Source: Leeia oryzae DSM 17879 (GTDB taxonomy: Bacteria > Pseudomonadota > Gammaproteobacteria > Burkholderiales > Leeiaceae). Taken from it: a DNA stretch of 64,000 nucleotides. The stretch covers positions 1-64,000 of the forward strand of contig NZ_AQXU01000022.1 of the NCBI RefSeq assembly GCF_000376945.1, in the 5' to 3' direction. Both the position numbers and the translations under genes were made by a program. Shown here in pieces: positions 38,359 through 46,600 of this stretch; position 1 is the stretch's first letter; every line of letters begins with the position of its first letter. The notes under the pieces are model-generated. The model worked only from the letters and a program-made list of their open reading frames with translations, was not told where the DNA came from and did not search any database.

Positions 38359-38823
38359 ATGACCACTCCGCTTGATGTCGAAGTTCTACAGCAGTTTCGA
38401 ATGGTATTTCGGGCTGTCCGGACACATTTTCATGAAATCGAGAAAAAATGTGATATCAGTGGTTCCCAGCTTTGGGTGTTGTCATGTATTAACGTGGCGG
38501 GGTCACTGCGTGTCACAGAAATTGCAGAGAAACTTTCCATACATCAATCCACCGCTAGCAACCTGATTGAACGAATGGTGAAGGACGGATTGGTAAAAAA
38601 AATAAAATCATCTACAGATCAAAGGGTTACCAATATTTTTCTGACAGAAGCTGGCAAGGCGATTTTGCATAAGGCGCCAGGCCCGGCAGAAGGTCTGTTG
38701 CCAGCAACCTTGAAGCAATTATCCACCGATGAATTGCGTCAAATTCAAGGCGCGCTTGACATGCTGTTAGGAAAAATGGACGTTGACCCTGCTGCAAAAC
38801 ATACCCCGCTGGCGGACCTTTAA
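38359..38823 (+). CDS. MarR-family transcriptional regulator
   Basis: 154-residue winged-helix regulator: SGSQLWVLSCINVAGSLRVTEIAEKLSIHQSTASNLIERMVKDGLV is the recognition region, and STDQRVTNIFLTEAGKA the wing. It lies just upstream of the glycosyltransferase-phosphatase/MscS operon. An 18-bp inverted repeat occurs before this gene, before that operon and before the convergent clc gene, so it very likely regulates all three and itself. The inducing signal is unknown; target functions point to osmotic stress. Confidence 0.9.
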   Translation: MTTPLDVEVLQQFRMVFRAVRTHFHEIEKKCDISGSQLWVLSCINVAGSLRVTEIAEKLSIHQSTASNLIERMVKDGLVKKIKSSTDQRVTNIFLTEAGKAILHKAPGPAEGLLPATLKQLSTDELRQIQGALDMLLGKMDVDPAAKHTPLADL

Positions 38824-38894
38824 CTAGCCTCTTATCTCCCTTCGTCGACTTTTTGCGTTGTTAAACCTGTATTTGGTGTTACACTTTAATAAAA

Positions 38895-38912
38895 TATATT
38901 TGTACAAATGTA
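38895..38912. promoter_or_regulatory. MarR operator, site 2 (upstream of the GT-HAD/MscS operon)
   Basis: TATATTT-GTAC-AAATGTA, one mismatch from the site 1 arms, 34 bases before the ATG at 38946; position overlaps the expected promoter, consistent with repression. Confidence 0.7.
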
Positions 38913-38945
38913 TTTGTTTGAAACTACCAAAGCAGGAGAAACCGC

Positions 38946-40349
38946 ATGCTTGTATCTGTCATTATTCCGGCACTCAATGAAGAAAAACGGATTGCAGATG
39001 TTGTCCGGTTTGCGACGGACAGCAAAGTCGTCGGCGAGGTCATTGTCATTGATGATGGTTCTACAGACGCAACGGCACAATTGGCCCGTGAAGCTGGGGC
39101 CTATGTCATCACCAGTTCCTTGCTGGGCAAAGGGGCGTCCATGAAGGACGGACTGGAACATGCCCATTTCGATCTGCTTGTATATCTGGATGGTGATTTG
39201 AACGGCCTGGAAACCGGCATGATAGAGCGATTAATTCACCCTCTTGTGGTTGGGAGCACTGACTTTGTGAAAGCTTCGTTTGGACGCGCTGGTGGCAGGG
39301 TCACTGAGCTAACCGCTAAACCGTTGCTGAAAACATTTTTCCCGGAAGTGGCACATTTCAAGCAACCGCTGGGCGGCATTATTGCAGCCAGAAAGTCACT
39401 ATTGAATCAGCTTGAGTTTGAGGATGATTACGGTGTCGACATTGGTCTTTTGCTGGATGCTGCTCAAAAAGGCGCGAAAATTTCCGAGGTCAATATTGGC
39501 AAACTGGAACATGACAGTCAGTCGCTGGAGAACTTGTCCCGCATGGCCGTGCAGGTCAGTAGGACCATCATGAAGTATGCTAGAAACGCCGACAGGTTTC
39601 ATGCGGATCAGGTTGATGAAGTCATAGAAGCGGAACGGCAGCTAGAGGCTGAAATCGATATGGCTTCCAGTGCGACCCATAAAGCAAACAAGCTGGCTAT
39701 CTTTGATATGGACGGAACGCTGACCTTTGGCCGCTACATAGAGAAGCTCGCTGAGTTGACTCAACTGCAAGATCAACTTTCTAGATTGCTGGATAGTCCG
39801 GATAGCGACGATAGTACCCGAAGCCATGCGATAGCGAGACTATTCAAGGATGTACCCAAGTCGACTTTTGTTGAAGCAGCCAAGGCGATGCCATTGCAAA
39901 AAGATGCGATGGATACGATCAAGGTCTTGAAGCAGAACGGCTATGTCGTCGGGATTGTCAGTGATAGTTATTATATTGCCGCTGAAATCATTCGAAAGCG
40001 AGTATTTGCAGATTTTGCTTTAGCCCATTTACTGCAATTCAAGAAAGAAGTGTGCACTGGCGGATTCAGGATCAATCCGGTATTTGAGCTAGAAACAGAG
40101 GGTTGCCAAATGCATAAATGTTGCAAAAGCAATGCACTTCATCAGTTGAATATTTTGCGGGAAGAGCCTTTTGAATATGTCATTGCAATTGGCGATAACC
40201 TGAATGATGGATGCCTTCTAACCGCAAGTGATCTTGGTTTCGCGTTTCAGCCTAAACATCCGGTAGTGAGCACCCTAGCCGATCATACTATTCATCGGTT
40301 AAGTTCATTGCTGGATTTCGTGTCCCTTTCGGATTCTGTTGCAAATTAA
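38946..40349 (+). CDS. Fused glucosyl-3-phosphoglycerate synthase-like glycosyltransferase and HAD phosphatase
   Basis: 467 residues with two enzymes. Residues 1-235: GT-A glycosyltransferase (SVIIPALNEEKRIADVV, metal site YLDGDLN); DFVKASFGRAGGRVTELTAKPLL and FKQPLGGI resemble glucosyl-3-phosphoglycerate synthases (GpgS). Residues about 247-460: HAD phosphatase of the SerB-like subclass, with nucleophile D254 in FDMDGTL, SDSYY and GDNLND motifs intact. A synthase joined to the phosphatase that would remove the 3-phosphate suggests a one-polypeptide route to glucosylglycerate or a similar compatible solute. Activity is inferred, not known. Stop overlaps the MscS start (TAATG). An MarR operator lies upstream. 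Confidence 0.82.
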   Translation: MLVSVIIPALNEEKRIADVVRFATDSKVVGEVIVIDDGSTDATAQLAREAGAYVITSSLLGKGASMKDGLEHAHFDLLVYLDGDLNGLETGMIERLIHPLVVGSTDFVKASFGRAGGRVTELTAKPLLKTFFPEVAHFKQPLGGIIAARKSLLNQLEFEDDYGVDIGLLLDAAQKGAKISEVNIGKLEHDSQSLENLSRMAVQVSRTIMKYARNADRFHADQVDEVIEAERQLEAEIDMASSATHKANKLAIFDMDGTLTFGRYIEKLAELTQLQDQLSRLLDSPDSDDSTRSHAIARLFKDVPKSTFVEAAKAMPLQKDAMDTIKVLKQNGYVVGIVSDSYYIAAEIIRKRVFADFALAHLLQFKKEVCTGGFRINPVFELETEGCQMHKCCKSNALHQLNILREEPFEYVIAIGDNLNDGCLLTASDLGFAFQPKHPVVSTLADHTIHRLSSLLDFVSLSDSVAN

Positions 40350-41221
40350 TGAGTGTAGCGGAAGGCCATAGCATGGATGTGTTGCTGTCATACTTGTCTG
40401 AGGCATTGCTAGGTGTCTCTCACATTTCTTCTGCCGCAATACGCATATTGTTCATCATGATAGTGGCCTGGCTTGCCATTTCTACTACCCAGAAAAGCAT
40501 CATCGCGCTTAGGGTGCGTATTGCATCTTCAATGGATGATGCAGAAACCATCAAGAGAACCGAAACAATTGGTCGAGTGCTTCGCTACTTGATCGCCGTG
40601 ATTATTTCGCTGATTGCCGCAATGCTCATTCTCTCTGAGCTGGGTGTCTCTGTGGCGCCTATACTTGGGGCTGCCGGCGTGGTGGGACTTGCTGTCGGTT
40701 TTGGTGCACAAAGCTTGGTGAAAGACTATTTCAACGGGTTCTTTATATTGATCGAGAATCAGATTCGTCAGGGTGACGTGATTGGCGTCGATGGGCATGA
40801 AGGTTTTGTCGAGGAGGTGACATTACGCTATGTGCAACTGCGAGATTATGACGGCAATGTGCATTTCTTACCCAATAGCACGATTTCAACGGTTGTTAAC
40901 AAGACCCGTGGTTTTGCTTATGCCGTTGTGACAGTCTGTATCGGTTATGAAGAGGACATCGATAGAGCCATGTCTGTCATGAATGATGTCGCAAGCGTGC
41001 TTCAGAAAGACGAACTATTGGGCCCCAAAATACTAGAGAACTTTGAGATGGCTGGTGTAGACCAGCTGGGTGAGTCCGGTATTGTATTGAAAGGCCGGTT
41101 TAAGGTACTGCCGTTGCAACAATGGGCGATTAAACGCGAGTACCTGAAAAGGATAAAGTATGCGTTTGATCAGCAGCATATCACCTTCCCATTCCCGCAA
41201 TTGACCGTCCACCAGGCTTGA
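40349..41221 (+). CDS. Small-conductance mechanosensitive channel, MscS family
   Basis: 290 residues; opens on membrane tension to release solutes during hypo-osmotic shock. Three N-terminal membrane segments, then the family's pore/beta-domain sequence GAAGVVGLAVGFGAQSLVKDYFNGFFILIENQIRQGDVI region and C-terminal alpha/beta domain. The start overlaps the preceding stop by one base; a second ATG at 40373 is possible. Coexpression with a solute-making enzyme couples accumulation and release. Confidence 0.93.
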   Translation: MSVAEGHSMDVLLSYLSEALLGVSHISSAAIRILFIMIVAWLAISTTQKSIIALRVRIASSMDDAETIKRTETIGRVLRYLIAVIISLIAAMLILSELGVSVAPILGAAGVVGLAVGFGAQSLVKDYFNGFFILIENQIRQGDVIGVDGHEGFVEEVTLRYVQLRDYDGNVHFLPNSTISTVVNKTRGFAYAVVTVCIGYEEDIDRAMSVMNDVASVLQKDELLGPKILENFEMAGVDQLGESGIVLKGRFKVLPLQQWAIKREYLKRIKYAFDQQHITFPFPQLTVHQA

Positions 41222-41243
41222 AACCTGTGCATGTTCGCTTAGC

Positions 41244-42569
41244 TCAGGTTTTATGCGTGTCTGCCTTGCCTAAATATTTACCCGCCAAGGTATGGTAGAG
41301 CGGCGGGCATAGCAATTTAGAGATGAAATTTGCGATGAACGCAACCGCAATCAGGCTGATCACCATGGCATGACCGTCAATCATCTCCATGACAATGACA
41401 AAAGAGGTGATAGGGGCTTGTGTTACCGCCGCCAGAAACCCCGCCATACACAAGGCCATCCAGGCTGTACCACTGATATGCCCGAGGCCCAGATGAAACA
41501 GATCTTGTCCAAGGCCTGCGCCTACAGCCAGACTGGGCGCAAATATGCCGCCCGGAATGGCTGCAAAGTAAGACACAAGGGTGGCCAGCATTTTCTCGAA
41601 AGCAAACAGAAAGGGAAGGGCCGTGTCACCTTCCAGCGCTTGTTGGGTGGCTGTATAACCGCTGCCATGCACCAGGCCATTTGATGCCAGGCCCAGTAAT
41701 GCGACGATCAATCCACAAATGCCTGCAAAAATGATCGGATGGCGACTTTTTATAAAACCGGCAAAGCCCGGCCAGGGTTTGCTTGCCATGACCATCACCC
41801 GGCTAAATAGCCCACCACTCAATCCACAAATCAAACCTGCCATCAAAATCGGTAAAAACAGGTCACGACTCACCTTGTCTACAGCCAGGCGACCAAAGTA
41901 GGTGTAGTTGCCTTGTACTGATATCGCAATTACCCCAGCCAGGATAATCGCCGTTAACAAGACACCGTTGGTGCGTTCTTCAAATTTCTTGCCCAGTTCC
42001 TCAATGGCAAATACGATCCCGGCAAGTGGGGTGTTAAAAGCTGCAGCAATCCCTGCCGCACCGCCCGCAAGCAGCAAATGATGGGCGGTGACCGGGAATC
42101 GCTTGGGGAGAAAACGCCTGAATTCATACATGATGCTTGCCCCAACCTGCACAGAGGGGCCTTCTCTACCGGAAGAAAAGCCTGCCAGCAATGCGGCTGC
42201 ACCTAGAAAAATTTTGCCAATCGCTATCCTGATAGAAACCAGTGCAGATTTGTCAGATTCTGACTCTGACATTTGAAGTGCAGCGATGACCTGAGGAATA
42301 CCGCTTCCTTCGCTACCTGCAAACCATTTTCTGGTAAGGTAGGCAATTACCATGCCGCCAAATGTCGTCAGGATTAACGGGCTCCACCAGTAGAGTCGGC
42401 GTAAGCTGTTGAATTCATTAATGACACCATCTACCAGTTTGGCAAACAGGACAATCGTAATTGCTGCTGCTATGGCTGCGCACCATACGACTATCCGGCC
42501 ATGCCATACCTTCCAGTCAATGTGACGTATGATGCGATTGATGGTTGTACGTAGTTGGATGAGTTGCAC
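41244..42569 (-). CDS. ClC-family chloride channel/proton antiporter
   Basis: 441 residues, about 10-12 membrane helices. Chloride-filter motifs GSGIP (residues 88-92), GREGP with the gating Glu at E136, and GGIFAPSLAVGAG are all intact, which points to an H+/Cl- exchanger rather than a passive channel. The gene converges on mscS. Its upstream region carries a half-degenerate MarR operator, linking it to the same regulator. Confidence 0.94.
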   Translation of the reverse strand: MQLIQLRTTINRIIRHIDWKVWHGRIVVWCAAIAAAITIVLFAKLVDGVINEFNSLRRLYWWSPLILTTFGGMVIAYLTRKWFAGSEGSGIPQVIAALQMSESESDKSALVSIRIAIGKIFLGAAALLAGFSSGREGPSVQVGASIMYEFRRFLPKRFPVTAHHLLLAGGAAGIAAAFNTPLAGIVFAIEELGKKFEERTNGVLLTAIILAGVIAISVQGNYTYFGRLAVDKVSRDLFLPILMAGLICGLSGGLFSRVMVMASKPWPGFAGFIKSRHPIIFAGICGLIVALLGLASNGLVHGSGYTATQQALEGDTALPFLFAFEKMLATLVSYFAAIPGGIFAPSLAVGAGLGQDLFHLGLGHISGTAWMALCMAGFLAAVTQAPITSFVIVMEMIDGHAMVISLIAVAFIANFISKLLCPPLYHTLAGKYLGKADTHKT

Positions 42570-42647
42570 GGTGTCACATTTCTGAGGGATTGGAAATTCC
42601 AGAAGGCGTCTGGCGGGTTGAGTGATATCGAAAAGTTTATCATAAAT

Positions 42648-42665
42648 TACATTTGTACAAAACCA
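42648..42665. promoter_or_regulatory. MarR operator, site 3 (upstream of clc)
   Basis: TACATTT-GTAC-AAAACCA: left arm and GTAC spacer as in the other sites, right arm degenerate. 79 bases before the clc start, on its promoter side. Confidence 0.5.
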
Positions 42666-42813
42666 TATGGATGGTTTTGCTGAGCTTACATAAGAATGTA
42701 AGCTTGCATAGTGTGTTGAAAATTATTTAGCCTCCCGATAAAAAATAGCAACTGAATAACAGGTCTTAAAACGTGGTCTATGATGGTGCATTGTTCTTGA
42801 TTGAGTATATGCC

Positions 42814-43242
42814 ATGAAAAACTCCGTTTCCGATCTGGATGTGTTGCTAAGTACCATGGCGCCCGAGCTGCATGAAGGCGTCTATGTGTTTACCTCGGTA
42901 GAGATGATGCCGGATATACCGGCGCAAGACATCATCGCCAGCATGAAAGAAGCAGAAGGGCTCTCGCTGATTCTCTCTGAAGAACATGCCCTCCGGCTGG
43001 GGCTGCCGGTGATGTTCCGTGCGGCGTGGATTTCTCTTACGGTACATTCGGACCTGCAGGCCGTAGGGCTGACGGCAGCCTTTGCCGCGGCGTTGGGGGC
43101 GGAGGGGATTAGCTGCAATGTTGTCGCCGGTGCGTTTCATGATCATATCTTTGTGCAGATTGCACGTGCGCAAGATGCCATGAATGCACTGGTCAAACTG
43201 CAGCGGGATTCTCTGGCAAAGTCACGTTCTGCCACTGCCTGA
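42814..43242 (+). CDS. ACT-domain-containing protein
   Basis: 142 residues with a tandem ACT-like fold typical of small amino-acid-binding proteins: FTSVEMMPDIPAQDIIASMKEAEGLSLILSEEHA and AWISLTVHSDLQAVGLTAAFAAALGAEGISCNVVAGAFHDHIFV regions. Such proteins are usually sensors or regulators of amino-acid pathways; the ligand is unknown. Stands alone and is followed by a short GC-rich terminator. Confidence 0.8.
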   Translation: MKNSVSDLDVLLSTMAPELHEGVYVFTSVEMMPDIPAQDIIASMKEAEGLSLILSEEHALRLGLPVMFRAAWISLTVHSDLQAVGLTAAFAAALGAEGISCNVVAGAFHDHIFVQIARAQDAMNALVKLQRDSLAKSRSATA

Positions 43243-43281
43243 CAAGCTTTTCTGATGCCTGAGTCCAGCGGGGTGTTGCTT

Positions 43282-43300
43282 GCCCGCTGGGCGGGTTTTT
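43282..43300 (+). terminator. Short intrinsic terminator after the ACT gene
   Basis: GCCCGC-TGG-GCGGGTTTTT, 40 bases past the stop. Confidence 0.65.
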
Positions 43301-43695
43301 CTGTATTCACGGTTTTCAATCGTCCATACGACGTTCGGCGTATCCCTCCTGCTTACCAACCAGCTGATGCGCTGGTTGTGTATGTCTTCCGTTTTCTTCT
43401 GTACGCCAGCAGACAGATGCCAACACGGGTTCAAGGTAGTCTTCATTCTGTTGTATCTGCGTGCCTGCATGAGGTAAGCGCATGCAATGTCGGATGCTGT
43501 CACCCGTACCTGTGACGCAACACCTTTCTGTCACACGTCATTGCATCTTTTTGTCTCCGCACCGTGCAGCGTCCGGGGTCCCGTTATTCCATGGAACATG
43601 TTCTGGCCGGTTTGGGTTGTGCACGCTGTCTTTAGCGTGCCCGTCACACGCATGCGGGTGGCCTTGCCAGGACGATCAAGCACAGGAGATTCATC
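43301..43695. other. 395-bp gene-free stretch
   Basis: Between the ACT gene terminator and the first secreted protein gene. Several short frames overlap but none has a ribosome binding site with a recognisable product. Contains the presumed promoter for the secreted protein pair and a GCACGCTG...AGCGTGC hairpin near 43620-43640. Confidence 0.4.
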
Positions 43696-44289
43696 ATGAA
43701 GAAAAACATTCTATTTTTACTGGCAGCAACCCTATTTGGTGCTGCCGCCTGGGCAGATGATATCCGGCTGGGTGACCCAGGCTACGGCGGCACAGGTTGC
43801 CCAAGCGGGACAGTCTCCGCAACGTTAAGCCCCGATGCCAAATCATTGAGTCTGTTATTCGACCAATATCAGGTGGCGGCAGGGGGAAATACAGGCAAGA
43901 GCTTTGACCGCAAGAGCTGTAATATCGCGATCCCGGTGCATGTGCCACAAGGGTTGAGTGTATCGGTACTGAAAGTCGACTTCCGCGGGTTTAACCATCT
44001 TCCGCAATCTGCAACCTCACAGTTCAATGTGGAGTATTTCTTTGCCGGTACCAGAGGCCCGGCGTTTCAGCGGCAGTTTCGTGGCCCGCTGGAAGAAGAT
44101 TATCTGATCAACAATGTACTGACGGTTCAGGCGATTGTCTGGTCAGGCTGTGGTGTGGACGTGAACCTGCGTACCAATTCGAGCTTGAGAGTGAACACGG
44201 TTTACAACCGGGAAGCCATGTCGTCTATCGACTCTGAGGATGTCAATGCAGGGATTATCTACCAGCTGCAATGGCGTCAGTGTCATTAA
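43696..44289 (+). CDS. Secreted DUF4360-like protein, first of a tandem pair
   Basis: 197 residues with a clear signal peptide (MKKNILFLLAATLFGAAAWA). The mature part has a pattern repeated in the next gene: CPSGTVSATLSPDAKSLSLLFDQY, CNIAIPVHVPQG and RGFNHLP, then FQRQFRGP and YLINN. This resembles the DUF4360 secreted family; function unknown. GGAG lies before the ATG. Conserved Cys residues suggest disulfides in the periplasm or outside the cell. Confidence 0.78.
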   Translation: MKKNILFLLAATLFGAAAWADDIRLGDPGYGGTGCPSGTVSATLSPDAKSLSLLFDQYQVAAGGNTGKSFDRKSCNIAIPVHVPQGLSVSVLKVDFRGFNHLPQSATSQFNVEYFFAGTRGPAFQRQFRGPLEEDYLINNVLTVQAIVWSGCGVDVNLRTNSSLRVNTVYNREAMSSIDSEDVNAGIIYQLQWRQCH

Positions 44290-44345
44290 ACACCAAACGG
44301 ATGGTACTTGCAGATGTGTACCATCCGGTTTTAAGGGGAAAGACG

Positions 44346-44933
44346 ATGAAATGGATATTACATTGCCTGCTTGTGTTGGCCGGGCTGGCCGCATTGCCGA
44401 CCTGGGCGCAGGATATCAATGGCTGTCCGGCAGGCAGCTATTCGGTAGTGCTGTCTCCGGACGGAACATCACTGAGTATTTTATTTGACCAGTTCACACT
44501 GGAGAGCAGTGCAGCGGCCAATGGCGGCAAGCAGATGAAAATGTGCCGTATTGCCGCTCCTTTGCTATTGCCGGCCAATCGCTCCATTGGTGTGTACAAA
44601 GTGGACTATCGGGGGTTTGCAAAACTGGCGGCAAAGCAGGTGACAGAACTGAATGTCCAGTATTTTTTGGGACCGCACGATAACGATCATGGTCGGGTAT
44701 TCAAACGCCAAATCCGGGGACCGCAAGAAAGTGACTACACATTTACAGAAACCATCGGGGCAGGGCAGATGAAACGGGTGGGATGTGGCAAAGCGGCCAT
44801 CCTGAATGTGAATCTATCGTTAACGCTGGAAGGCAATCTGCAGGCGGGGGATGCGATGTCCTCTCTGGATACGGCAGATGGCGCACCAGGCGGAGCACTG
44901 GTCTATCACTTTGATTTAAAACCTTGTAACTGA
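44346..44933 (+). CDS. Secreted DUF4360-like protein, second of a tandem pair
   Basis: 195 residues from the ATG at 44346, which follows AAGGGGAAA; signal peptide MKWILHCLLVLAGLAALPTWA. Paralogue of the preceding gene: CPAGSYSVVLSPDGTSLSILFDQF, CRIAAPLLLPAN, YRGFAKLA, FKRQIRGP and the final Cys line up. The 56-base gap suggests an operon that arose by tandem duplication. Function unknown. Confidence 0.78.
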   Translation: MKWILHCLLVLAGLAALPTWAQDINGCPAGSYSVVLSPDGTSLSILFDQFTLESSAAANGGKQMKMCRIAAPLLLPANRSIGVYKVDYRGFAKLAAKQVTELNVQYFLGPHDNDHGRVFKRQIRGPQESDYTFTETIGAGQMKRVGCGKAAILNVNLSLTLEGNLQAGDAMSSLDTADGAPGGALVYHFDLKPCN

Positions 44934-44939
44934 TGCGTG

Positions 44940-45114
44940 CCAGCATCATGTATCGGGCCAGCGGCAGCATTGGCAGCACCTGATGCTGGCCTGCATGTTT
45001 GGCCTGATACATGGCGGCATCTGCACCCTTGAAGAGGGTGCTTTTGATATCCGGTGAGCGGTTTGTGATTTCTTTTATTGCCAGCCAAAATGGGCTGGCC
45101 GCGGCAATGTACAC
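44940..45114 (-). pseudogene. 3' fragment of a GGDEF-domain gene
   Basis: On the minus strand residues reading KGADAAMYQAKHAGQHQVLP are the end of a GGDEF domain (normally RADxAMYxAKxxGR). The catalytic GGDEF loop and everything before it are absent. The remnant lies in the gap between the DUF4360 pair and the MFS gene, so a diguanylate cyclase gene was lost here. Confidence 0.6.
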
Positions 45115-45118
45115 ATGG

Positions 45119-45130
45119 TTAGCGCGCTAA
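45119..45130. promoter_or_regulatory. Perfect palindrome TTAGCGCGCTAA
   Basis: 69 bases before the MFS gene, followed by a TATATATA run that may be the -10 region. Nearly the same palindrome occurs at 33079-33090. Confidence 0.35.
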
Positions 45131-45198
45131 TATATATACTTGCCAGATAAATCGCTATCATGATGACCATCTAGGTAATACAAGATAAACCTGCTGCC

Positions 45199-46596
45199 AT
45201 GAACCCCGCTTTGCAACCATTATCCCGCCAACAAATTCTTCAGTTGATCGCCATCATGTTGCTGGTGGCGACAGAGTTCATGCAGAACGTCATGGTGTCG
45301 TTCTCTGCCTTGCATATTTCGGAAGGTATTGGCGCCACGCCAGAGCAGTTCAGCTTGTCTGCCGCGGTCTATGCGGGCACGGCTATCGTGATGATTGCGT
45401 TGCATAAATGGTTTGTTCAGCATTGGGGTTACCGCCGGTTGATCCAGCTATCGCTGGTGTTGTTTACCGTGGGTGCGCTGGTGTGTTTTTCGGCAGATAG
45501 CGTGGCTGTCTTTATTGCCGGGCGCTTTGTGCAGGCCTTGGGTGGTGCCACCTTCTTTACCGCATCCCGGGTGCAGATCAATACCTTTGCCGGCAGACGG
45601 CGCCTGACAGCCACCCGCTACATGGTGACCGGCATTATCGGGTTTAGCGCGATTGGCATGTTCACAGCCACCTGGCTACTGACGCACTACAGCTGGCGCT
45701 GGGTATTTATCGCCCCATTAGTGATTGTGGCTGCACTGACCTGGTTGTGCCACTTTGTCAAAGACCCGGATGGCATGTTCCGCAAATCGACCTTGCACCC
45801 GGGCGGGGCGATGACCCTGGCGTTTGCCGCCTTTGCCCTGCAGTACGTGCTGGAGCGCATGCCGTACGATTTTGTGCGGCGGAAAACCGGCCTGATCCTG
45901 CTTGGCCTCTTGGCGCTGACCGGGCTGGTGCTGTTCATCCGTCATGAGTACCAGCGCAAACATGCCCTGTTGCCGTTTGACCGTTTCAAGGGCGACCGCT
46001 TTATCGCCGGCATGGTGTTGTATGGATCTTGCTATCTGATTTTGTCCAGCTGCTATTATTTGCTACCCATTTTTCTGGCCAGGGGGTTGGGGCTGCCAAT
46101 GGCCGGGACCGGCCTGATTCTGGGCATGACGTCCGTGACGGCGCTGTGCATTGCCCATGCGCACATTTATCTATCCGGCAAGTATCCATCCCAGCGCAAA
46201 TATCTGGTGGCGGCTTTTGTGGTGCTGATTACCTTTGGTAGCGGAATGAGCCTGATTGCTGCCGGGGTATGGCCTGCCGGCTGGCTGGTGCTGACCCTGG
46301 GGTGCCTGGCCGCATTTGCATCTCTGGCGCAGGGGACGGCCGCCTCCAATACCTTTGTCGGTATTGAGGAAGACGTGTTTTCCCAGGCGTATCAAACCAA
46401 GAACATGATGCGCGAGCTGTTGAACTCTACGGGGATTTCGGTGGCCAGTATCGTACTGCACCGCTATGGTGTGACCCACCAGACCCTGGGCAATGCGACC
46501 GACGTGATGGGGGCTTGTACCGATTTCTTTATCTTTGTCGCTGGCCTTGGCGCACTGGGGCTGGTGGTTGGTCTCTGGCAGCGCAAGATTGTCTGA
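45199..46596 (+). CDS. MFS drug-type exporter (DHA2-like)
   Basis: 465 residues, predicted 12-14 membrane helices. The N-terminal half has the major facilitator pattern: IMLLVATEFMQNVMVSFSALHI, RFVQALGGATFFTASRVQI (motif C-like GxxGG region) and the loop WGYRRLIQ between helices 2 and 3. DHA2-type proton-driven efflux of hydrophobic compounds is the best guess. The convergent LysR gene ends 4 bases away. Substrate unknown. Confidence 0.85.
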   Translation: MNPALQPLSRQQILQLIAIMLLVATEFMQNVMVSFSALHISEGIGATPEQFSLSAAVYAGTAIVMIALHKWFVQHWGYRRLIQLSLVLFTVGALVCFSADSVAVFIAGRFVQALGGATFFTASRVQINTFAGRRRLTATRYMVTGIIGFSAIGMFTATWLLTHYSWRWVFIAPLVIVAALTWLCHFVKDPDGMFRKSTLHPGGAMTLAFAAFALQYVLERMPYDFVRRKTGLILLGLLALTGLVLFIRHEYQRKHALLPFDRFKGDRFIAGMVLYGSCYLILSSCYYLLPIFLARGLGLPMAGTGLILGMTSVTALCIAHAHIYLSGKYPSQRKYLVAAFVVLITFGSGMSLIAAGVWPAGWLVLTLGCLAAFASLAQGTAASNTFVGIEEDVFSQAYQTKNMMRELLNSTGISVASIVLHRYGVTHQTLGNATDVMGACTDFFIFVAGLGALGLVVGLWQRKIV

Positions 46597-46600
46597 TGGG

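Noticed and set aside
43255-43515. Short overlapping frames after the ACT gene
   Set aside because: They overlap the terminator and each other, and have no supported start.
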